This document shows, piece after piece, positions 56,477 to 64,000 of a stretch of DNA of 64,000 nt. Source of the stretch: Stachybotrys elegans (lineage: Eukaryota > Ascomycota > Sordariomycetes > Hypocreales > Stachybotryaceae); NCBI GenBank assembly GCA_020746835.1, contig JAGPNK010000037.1, positions 62,001 to 126,000 on the forward strand. Reading direction: 5' to 3'. The notes below the pieces were generated by a model. That model had not been told where the DNA came from. It made no database searches and saw nothing but the letters and a program-made list of their open reading frames with translations. Positions within the stretch are counted from its first letter, which is position 1, and each line of letters opens with the position of its first letter. Both the position numbers and the translations under genes were made by a program.

Positions 56477-56574
56477 ATTATCTATTGATCTATATTGTCT
56501 TTATCGTTAGAGGGGGCCTCCTCGAAGTTACTGGTCTGTATCCCATTGGGGCACACGAACGGGAAATCCCACAT
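56477..56574 (-). repeat. Dispersed ~100-bp repeat, copy C
   Basis: Reverse-complement relative to copies A and B. It shares TGGTCTGTATCCCATT, a CGAACGGGAAATCCCACAT end and the TATTGATC segment. It touches the start codon of the GST pseudogene at 56573. Confidence 0.75.
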
Positions 56575-57231
56575 GACCCTGTACCACACCAATGGAGCCT
56601 GTTCTTTGGCACCCCACATCATTCTGAAGGAACTCGGTCTGCCGTTCGAGTCCGTTGTTCAGGGTTCGTCACCAAAAGGCACTATTGCGCCAGAATTTCA
56701 AATGGATCCTCGCGAATATAGAGAGGAAATTCACCCGCAGGGCTACGTTCCCGCGCTCCATATTGATGATGCGATCATCGTCGAAATGCGGCTGTGATGA
56801 TGTACCTGGCCCATCAAACGCCTGAAAGGAACCTCCACGGTAGCTCAGTACTGGAGCAGGCAGAAGTCTTGTCATGGTTAAGCTTCCTGTCCGGCTTTTG
56901 ACATGGGCAAGCATGGGTTTCCCACTAGGTTCCCACCCGTTTCACGACGTCGGGAGTGAGCAGCGAACTCGACTTGATCGCGAATATGGGCAGAGACAAG
57001 GTTTTGCTCGGATACGATTTGATCGAGAAACATTTGAAAGGATTGTTTGCCGTCGGAGAGAGGGATACAGTCGTTGATTTTTATTTGGTGGTTTTCTACA
57101 ATTGGGGTCGAAATTATGGTATTGATATGTCAAAATATCCTAAGCTTGGGGCAATAATTCAGAGAATGGAACAAAAGCCGTCAGTCAGAGACAAGATCAA
57201 AGAGAAGGGACTGTCAACGTACTTTGCTTAA
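56573..57231 (+). pseudogene. Glutathione S-transferase pseudogene
   Basis: The N-terminal domain (MTLYHTNGACSLAPHIILKELGLPF, then QGYVPALHIDD with the cis-Pro loop) is intact to about 56785. There the frame shifts by one nucleotide (after ATCATCGTCGAA), before a VMMYLAHQTPERN block that belongs to the next part of the fold. Two in-frame stops (TGA, TAG) follow near 56894-56935, at HGQAWVSH. The C-terminal domain, from TSGVSSELDLIANMG to KGLSTYFA, is then open. The family is the bacterial-type GST group found in fungi, different from the GliG-like gene at 39831. At least three lesions make it non-functional. Confidence 0.75.
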
Positions 57232-57475
57232 CTCAAGGTGCTGTCAAATTGACATCAAAGATCGGGCTCCTTTGAAATGGAGATTAGAGCTAGGTTTACT
57301 TAGTGGTAATTCCGAACGCGTGGCGCTCCGATTAGAGAAGTCCTCACGGTGACGGTGCCAATGAAAATCATCCCTAAGTTGACTGTCCTAACGTGGCTAC
57401 TGTGCCTGTATTTTGATCGTTCTGTTTGATCTAGACATCTATCACATTTCATTGATTTGGAAATAGAACTCTACT

Positions 57476-59281
57476 TTAGTAAAGTGTAATCTCGGTCAGA
57501 GGTTTATCAGTCGATTTTGCCTCGCCAAACATGAGCCCTTCAACAAAGCTCCAGCCGACAAGACTGAGCTTGCCCATCAAGAGAGTAGACAAGTCAGTCT
57601 GCCCGTAGCCAACGGATTCCTCGGGTCGCAAAAGAAGTGGAAGCCGACATCCGGGCACTACGCATACAATATCACCCTCTTCAACCACTGGTGGTCCGAT
57701 ACCAAGGAACCCATCGGCCGTCATGAAGGCCCTCCAAGTATTGACACGAGTCTTGAGCGTGAGGTGAAATTTATTGTGAGTCATATTGGCCAAGTCGTCA
57801 TCGGTAGTGCTGTTCTGTAGCCATTCGAGCCACTCGTCGAAAGATTCCCTGTATCCTTCCAAGTCGGGCTTATCGTCAATGTTGAGGCCCCAGATGAGTG
57901 TTGAGGCAAGACCGTCCTTCCAGGTTTCCATGTCGATTTGAGCAGGCTTAAAAGACAAAAAGGCAGCAAGCACCTCTTGCTGGCCGGTAACAGAGTTGCA
58001 TTGGAATGGCGGGCATGCTTGAGTCACGATGCTGATGGGTCTTGCAGTGAGCCTCAGATATTTACGCTCATCGCCATCCGAATGTGCAACAGGAGAGGCC
58101 TGCATCTCACCGCCAGCGTCCCAGCCTCCTGCATCAGCCACCACAAAGGGCTCATCCCAAGAGAGCAGGCGCAGATCAGGCGCCCAGGTTGGGATTTTTC
58201 GCCCTTCCGTAGTTCTTTGTTCTTCATCAAAACTATCCTTCCCGTTGCCAATCTCATTACTGCCAAGGCCACAAAGAGCGAGGAGGTCGAGGCAAGTCCC
58301 ATGACAAAGGAGCGCTAGTGCCGTCTTTACAAACAAATCCGTCTCGGAAATCAAGTAGTCCGGACAGGGCACCGGCCTCGTGTTATCTGCAATTCCTCGA
58401 AAGGCATACACCTTGTCCCTGAAGTCTGTGGCCTGACAGTGAAACGACGCCTCCAGCAGAATCTCGTAGCTCACCTTGCCTTGTCGCTGGTAGATGTCGC
58501 GCAACGCAAGCAGGCGGGTGACGCTGAGCAGACCGGCAGCAGCGTCGGTCCAGTCCGGATAGTCGAGAGAGTTCCAGATGCGATCGATGCAATCCTCAAA
58601 GATTTGCAAGTCAACCCGGTCTTCGCCGCAGCTAATAGTAACGTTGCTGTTGAGAGTCGCCTCTTGGATAACCCAAACACGCTTGAACCAGGGTCGCCTT
58701 AACACGCGGAAAACATCCAATAGACCATCCAGATCATCTTCCGTTTCAAGATTCTTTTCCTTTGCCAATAGTTCCCTTGACCGCATATACTTGAATGCCC
58801 GTCGTGAAATTGCTGAGCCGGTGCCCAGCCATACGAGGACGTCCTTGGCGAAGGTGTAGACCTCGCCCAGCTGGAGGACCTGTGCCGCTTTCTCGACGGG
58901 GTCTTGCTGATTGATACAGAGTGCATCGACCCAGATGGTAAGTTTGGTATTGCCGCTGGACAACGCGTTCCTCATCAATGCCTCCAGCAAACCTAGCAAT
59001 GTCCGGCTGAGCGGGAGAGATCCGCCACTCGTTAGGTCGATCCCGCACACCGGACGAGAGTTGCCCCAGAAGTAGGAGATGGCGGTATAGGCTGGGATTG
59101 GATCATCGTCGAGGGATACAACGCGAAATCCGCACCGAAGCCTGCCTTCAGCACAACCTTCTCCATCAAAATCGCTCTCTTCAAAGGGTACTGCTTCGAC
59201 ATCCAGGAGCCGAATTTCGCGCTTGTTCAAGGCTGCCATATAGTGATATGTGTCACTCTCCACTACAGGGCTTGTCGCCAT
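57476..59281 (-). CDS. HET-domain protein, single exon
   Basis: 601 aa from ATG 59281. HET blocks are in order: KREIRLLDVEAVPF, YTAISYFWGN, LTIWVDALCINQQDPVEKAAQV, DVLVWLGTGS, LRRPWFKRVWVIQEATLN. A RDKVYAFRGIADN block and KIPTWAPDLRLLSW follow, and the C-terminal third has the GDIVCVVPGCRLPLLLRP element seen in this protein class. The frame is open throughout, with no sign of decay. The last motif (SFVEGLMFGEA) matches the GEAYVHG-type end. It probably acts in nonself recognition. Confidence 0.9.
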   Translation of the reverse strand: MATSPVVESDTYHYMAALNKREIRLLDVEAVPFEESDFDGEGCAEGRLRCGFRVVSLDDDPIPAYTAISYFWGNSRPVCGIDLTSGGSLPLSRTLLGLLEALMRNALSSGNTKLTIWVDALCINQQDPVEKAAQVLQLGEVYTFAKDVLVWLGTGSAISRRAFKYMRSRELLAKEKNLETEDDLDGLLDVFRVLRRPWFKRVWVIQEATLNSNVTISCGEDRVDLQIFEDCIDRIWNSLDYPDWTDAAAGLLSVTRLLALRDIYQRQGKVSYEILLEASFHCQATDFRDKVYAFRGIADNTRPVPCPDYLISETDLFVKTALALLCHGTCLDLLALCGLGSNEIGNGKDSFDEEQRTTEGRKIPTWAPDLRLLSWDEPFVVADAGGWDAGGEMQASPVAHSDGDERKYLRLTARPISIVTQACPPFQCNSVTGQQEVLAAFLSFKPAQIDMETWKDGLASTLIWGLNIDDKPDLEGYRESFDEWLEWLQNSTTDDDLANMTHNKFHLTLKTRVNTWRAFMTADGFLGIGPPVVEEGDIVCVVPGCRLPLLLRPEESVGYGQTDLSTLLMGKLSLVGWSFVEGLMFGEAKSTDKPLTEITLY

Positions 59282-59774
59282 TTCCAGTAGCCCGAGACGT
59301 GATTGTTGTGGGATGGTGCGAGCGCAAAGCTTCTACCTTTCGAAGAGCGGGCGGAGTGCTCTATGTGGCTTAAAAATCTTGAGCCTAATGTCAAATAGAG
59401 TGGCTCGTGACCCAGTCTATTGAAAAGCGGTGAGAGCTTATCGACAGGGCATCGTATGGGAATAAAAGGCTCACCACCATCCCAGGCCAAAGATGTACAA
59501 TGCCCTTCTGTCTCAAGAGAGGGCAGGTACTACACTGGTCCAGCACAACAAGAATCGTTCCCGAGAGACCTTGTAATTTGGAGCCAAGCTGTCCACAAGA
59601 TTCGTGCACACACGCCTCCAATTGCCACCGTTGGCATGAAATCCTCAATATCGTCAAGATATACATTCTTCCATGCTTCTAGAAGGGCACGAGGAATCAG
59701 ACCACTCTTATATTAAGTAGTTGACTAGACTTTCTGCACAGCTGATTCGCGCTTCTCGACAGGTCTACATCAGG
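59282..59774. other. Intergenic
   Basis: Between two minus-strand HET genes. Short frames only; nothing supported. Confidence 0.5.
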
Positions 59775-62620
59775 CTAGTCCACGATCCATGCCTGGTCCG
59801 GCGGAAAATCCTCTATCAAAACAAGATCGTGCGAGTGAGATTTGACTGCCATCACCCAAGCAAAGTCTTTCATATCGGGCCCGATGACTGCGTCCACGGC
59901 ACTTGCAAATTCAGGCCTACTGTCCCAGAAGGCTGTGCCGACGGCCTTCATCACAGGCTTGGCCGCCTCTTTGGCCTCCTTCCAGACAGGCCCTTCGATG
60001 TCGCGATCCGGCGCTGTCATCAAGGTCCGGGTTACCGCCTCTCTGGCGAGGAGACGAGCTAGCTCTCGGAGGCCCTCGGCGACGATAACCTCGGCGCTAC
60101 TAAGGCGGTTCATGACGAGCACTCTGATGCTCTTGCCAAGCAACGCTCCCTGATGACGACCGCTGGACTCCTCCTTGATACCCTCCTCTCCCTCGTCGAG
60201 ACTGAGTAGCAACGCATTGTGCATCTTGTCCTCAAACTCAATCAAGTTTGTATCGCTCGACGAACTGTCGTACACGAGCGCCATGTTCTCGCCATGCAGC
60301 GCCTCGCAGATCCGATCCCCCGCCTCCCGGTACCAGTCCACAATATCATCCTCAGACACCCCGGCGATGCTCATTCGCAGCAGCTCCGCATCAGCGAGCC
60401 GATACCACGTCCCCGTAGCGTCGTGCTTGACCTGGAGCATATCCTCCCGCGATTGCAGCATGCCCCGCCAAGGGTGGAGCTCGAAGCCTGGCGCCAACGG
60501 CCGGGAGCCGATCCTGGCCCCGGCGAAGCGCACCCGTAGGCCGCGCGGAGTCGGCACGCCTGCTGCAGAGGCGTCCAGGCCGGCCATGCCAAATCGAATG
60601 GCCTTGTCGTTGGCGCTGATCACGGAGGAGGAGGAGCGCAGGAGCGAGAGGGGAGCCCACCGGAAGCCGGACTTGGTCATAGGCTGGTCCTCGATGAATA
60701 TGACTCGTGGGGGATTCCGCCGTAACGCCGGGCGAGTTGACTCCACACCAGGGCCATGCGGTCTTGGTGCGTAGGAGCGGCTGCGATGGCGCTAATGTCG
60801 AGGGACAGGAGTGTAGCGAGACAGATGGGCTCGTCCGAGGGGACGGTGACAGTGCGGAAGAAGATGGCCCACTGGAGGTCGAAGAGGCGTACTTCGAGGT
60901 TGAGCGTCTCAGAACGGGTGAGCCCGTGAACCCGGCGGATCTGATGCATGTAAGCAAACGTAATGTAGCAAGGTGGCAGTCACTGACCTCTCGCTCGAGC
61001 TCAGCGGAGATCTGATACAGCCGAGGATCTGATGTAGCCATGGCCTTGAGCTGGTTCGTGAGATCAGAGTCGCGGACTGCGCGGTCTGCAAACTGGAAAC
61101 AGAGTGACTTGGATAAAGCACCTTCTACAAATTATTAGCCACTATCACCAGCACACTCGCCATACCAACCTTGTAATGTCCAGAGTCGGCGCATCCAGAG
61201 AGAAGTGCAGAAAGCCCGAAGGAGAAGCTCGGCTGGGTTAGAGTGCGCACTGTAAGATGATATAGATGAATCGAGAACCAGAACGTGCGTTGCGTCGCGG
61301 TAAACCTGCACGATCCTCCCGAGGGCAATCATCTTGCCGGAGTACTCTACAGGGCAGCACAAGGTGTCAATCCACAGTCGATACTGAGTAGATGTATGAG
61401 GCTCCATGTCGCTCTGGAGGTTGGCAACGAGGGTCGCCAGTCTGTCTAGCTGGCAGATCTGGATTGCATTCTTTCTCGGATTCCCCAGCCCATCTGCCCA
61501 AACCTATCAGGTCAGAATGCTTCCAGATCTTGAAGGGAAGGGGAAGGCCAACGTGTGACAAGGCAACATATTTGGTGCCTGGCTGATATGCCTCCACGAT
61601 GAGATTAATGCTGCCATCCTCTAGACGCTCCATTAGTAAGATGGGAAACGAGTCAGTCTCTTGTAGCACCCTCTGCACCTCATCAATATCAACCTCGAAA
61701 TCTGCACAATTGCACCCATCTCCGACATGGGACAGCTTGTAGCTGGCCAGGTCGATCTGCATCGCCGTGCACAGTGTCTTTGTACACGACGAATGGTCCA
61801 TGCTAGGGCTCCTACCCAGCCTGGACAAGAAATGTACAGTGCAAAGGCCGGTATACGCTTGTCGCACCTTTTCGATCTCACTGGGGCACCACCCTGTAGC
61901 AAGGAGGCTGGACTCGAGATTGACGCCGGACCGGAGAGACTTGGATCCCCAGGGGATACCGACAGGTTTCAGGGCCTCTGATGGAGGCGGAAGAGACGAC
62001 CTGGCACGGTTCACGCTGAGATTGCCGTAGAAGGCCTCACACGAAATAGTGCAGATCTCACCAAAGGCCGTGATTGCAGTGAGGATAGTGCCGTCAAACT
62101 CACTGTGGATGCTGTTGATCATGTAGAAGGTGAACCTCAGACATTCCTGGAGATGGGGAATGTGCTCCCAACCCTGGCCCTCTCGGGCACTCATTATGTC
62201 TTTGAGCCTCGTTTCTAGAAGGCTGTACACCCTGGCGCCACTGAGGTAAAGCTTCCCGTCATGCTCGACGACGATGTTGTCATACAACCCCGCACAGCGC
62301 ACACGCGCCTCCTCCTCGCTGATCCCCAGAGCATCTCGTCCAGGACCTTCATTGAGGCCGGAAACTTCGGCAATGAGGCCAAAGTAGAACCAGGCGAGAT
62401 AAAGACCCTCAGTGTCGGTGCGCGAGCTCGGATACAGCAGCTCGGTGTAAGGTATATGGAAGGCCGGATCGGGGTGGCGCAGGCTCAGTGGGACTCTGTT
62501 GAGGAGCTCTTTGCGAGTTGCAAAGGAGAGGAAAGGCCCGCAGTCCCATCGATCCCATCCCACGAATGGGGTCTTGGGAATCGGAAACGTCGGCTGGTTG
62601 GGAATGAGGAGGATATCCAT
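59775..62620 (-). pseudogene. Long HET-type gene with one apparent frameshift
   Basis: Exons by phase: 62620-61553, 61503-61170, 61124-60988, then 60940 to 59775. The introns are 45-49 bp. The N-terminal half (NQPTFPIPKTPFVGWDRWDC, YLSGARVYSLLETRLKDIM) and KYVALSH-VWADGLGN, RLWIDTLCCPVE, MRRLWTLQEGALSK place it in the large fungal HET subfamily. In the last exon the frame changes at a run of five G (plus strand, 60709-60713): LARRYGGIP continues in another frame as RVIFIEDQPMTKSGF and runs to a normal end. One extra base in the run would repair it. It is therefore either a recent pseudogene or a base-calling error; no other lesion was found. Confidence 0.7.
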
Positions 62621-63663
62621 GGTTGTTTTCTTAAGAGCTGATGGTCCTGCGTCTTAGCAGGACCCTGTTGCGGTGGCACGCGGCAATGTGGGCAGGGCGG
62701 GGAGGGCTATTACTACAATAGGGTAAGTCTAATAATTAAGCCTGTCAATAAGGCTTGATGCAATTACAACACTCCTGAAACTCCTTAGGCACGACCAGTT
62801 CCGATTCAGCATCAATGAGGCAATCGATAGAGCTCCAATTGATCTTCGGGAAATTACGCAATATCTCAGTAGAACCTCGAGCATCGCCGGAACTGTTTCT
62901 CAACGTCGAGCTTTCTCGGAAATGCCTCTTCGAAGTCATCGGGCTCGGACACAATAGGTCAGTTTCCGGCACACAAGTCACACTTGAGTAGCCGGTCGTC
63001 TGAAGGAGAGGCACGTCGGAGGCTACCATCTCATACCGCGGAACGGCGCGAGAGGCATCAGACTTCTAGTCAAAAAAAGGCCGTGAGACCGAGGAGCGCC
63101 AACAAAGTTATGTTTTTCGTTTTTATTTTTCATTTTTCTATTTTTTGTTAGAAAAACATGTTGGTATGAACGTTCTTTGTTAGGTTGATTTTGCATGTCA
63201 AAATACATGAGGAAATCATGTCTCGTAGAATTGAGAGGGTTTGCAATTATTGTTTTGTGTCAGTCTATGGTTGTTTCTTGTTTCCATCTTTAAAACGAAG
63301 GGCTTTCCCCTTTCTTTATACCTTTTCTGTCAAGTTTATCAATGTTCGGTCAGTTATTTTTTCCATTCCATTTCTGGGGATTTCGCTACCTTCATTCACG
63401 TTGCCATACATTGGCCAGGGATACCCCAAGGGCTTCGCAGCTACACGCCTATAGCACTGCTACAATGTATACCTTAAGAGGATGTAGGACAAGACAGCTA
63501 TGTGGCCATACGCTCCAGACTCGACGAGCGGACATACGTTTCATGAAGATCCGCAGAGGACGTCCCGATGCTTCCTGTGTCCCAACAAATATTTACCCGT
63601 TGTGCAGGATCATGATAAAATTTAGTTTGCATCTATTGCACTGTTCAAACCTCGTATACTAAG
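62621..63663. other. Intergenic, T-rich in part
   Basis: No supported gene. Positions 63108-63165 are a T-rich low-complexity stretch. Open frames at 62745 and 63185-63662 lack domains. Confidence 0.5.
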
Positions 63664-64000
63664 CTAGTGGAGAATATTATGCATTGTCCCTGACCCGGCC
63701 AGTCGATACTTCTGAGTCAATTTGTTCCTCCAATGATTCATGGTGATGGCCTTGCCTTTATATGGCACGTGTTTCTTCGACACGTTCATCTTCCCCGCAT
63801 CCCACTCAGGAATGTAGAATTGTGTATGGCTCTTATCGCAAATGTTATTGGCCAAGTCAGGGTTTTCAAGCTTCTCCTTGCACTTTGTAGTCAAGACGAG
63901 GTTGATGCAGTCCATGCACCACCACATGTCGCCGGGGGTTGTCCAAGTATGGCCACATCCGCAGGAACAAGGAATTTCAAATCGACCCGCACGCTTCAGC
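63664..64000 (-). CDS. Partial Cys-rich protein (C-terminal part, runs off the edge)
   Basis: The frame is open from the right edge to the stop at 63664, about 111 codons. It contains a CSCGCGHTW and WWCMDCINLV pair, followed by KCKEKLE and CDKSH, which suggests a small zinc-binding unit, and then a HWRNKLTQKY stretch. The family was not recognised. Similar Cys/Trp endings occur in large fungal signalling and HET/NLR-associated proteins, but the upstream part is needed to tell. Confidence 0.55.
   Translation of the reverse strand, partial: LKRAGRFEIPCSCGCGHTWTTPGDMWWCMDCINLVLTTKCKEKLENPDLANNICDKSHTQFYIPEWDAGKMNVSKKHVPYKGKAITMNHWRNKLTQKYRLAGSGTMHNILH

Noticed and set aside
62745..63208. Minus-strand small frames near the right edge
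   Set aside because: No motif and partly in T-rich low-complexity sequence.
1..64000. tRNA, rRNA or CRISPR features
   Set aside because: No T-loop GGTTCGAATCC-type element with a matching stem, and no regularly spaced direct repeats were seen by eye.

Overview
The window is from a filamentous ascomycete, most likely a Sordariomycete. The evidence is short introns (41-86 bp) with GT-AG ends and CTAAC/CTGAC branch sites, HET-domain genes, Zn2Cys6 regulators, NmrA-like and DUF4419 proteins, and a fungal secondary-metabolite cluster. No ribosomal, tRNA, phage or bacterial features were seen. Exon joins were worked out by hand from splice sites and reading phase; no database search was possible.

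Layout. 0-5.4 kb: a HET-domain gene, an NmrA-like dehydrogenase fold protein and a Zn2Cys6 regulator. 6.4-17 kb: a secreted-protein block with a Cys-rich secreted protein, an HExxH metalloprotease, a 13-exon 1405-aa SGNH-esterase/FG-GAP-repeat protein and a type-B carboxylesterase. 19.6-21.8 kb: an AAA+ ATPase. 23-27.8 kb: one intact and one frameshifted HET gene. 28.4-30.6 kb: a small SAM methyltransferase beside a decayed aromatic (DMATS-type) prenyltransferase. 30.8-37.3 kb: a DUF4419 protein, a GNAT fragment, a HET pseudogene and an unrecognised gene. 38-55 kb: a compact cluster that resembles epipolythiodioxopiperazine (ETP, gliotoxin/sirodesmin type) pathways: P450, glutathione S-transferase, O-methyltransferase fused to a CmcJ/AsaB-like domain, MFS transporter, diketopiperazine-type NRPS, GliI-like PLP C-S lyase, GliK-like gamma-glutamyl cyclotransferase and a Zn2Cys6 regulator. 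56-57 kb: a GST pseudogene. 57-62.6 kb: two more HET-type genes, one frameshifted. A partial Cys-rich gene runs off the right edge.

How the cluster would work, inferred from family knowledge: the NRPS makes a cyclic dipeptide; the P450 oxidises it; the GST adds glutathione; the gamma-glutamyl cyclotransferase and the PLP lyase trim the adducts to thiols; methyltransferases tailor; the MFS exports. Perfect palindromes TCGG-N3-CCGA, the site type reported for GliZ, lie upstream of the P450, the GST and the methyltransferase/MFS pair, with a one-mismatch copy between the NRPS and the lyase. The cluster has unusual traits: the NRPS has no first adenylation domain (T-C-A-T-C), the methyltransferase is a fusion, and no dipeptidase, thioredoxin-type oxidase or second P450 is present in the window.

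A dispersed ~100-bp repeat occurs four times, each copy at the edge of a gene; one copy looks mutated by RIP. Six HET loci, at least two pseudogenised and one more frameshifted, mark the region as fast-evolving accessory DNA.
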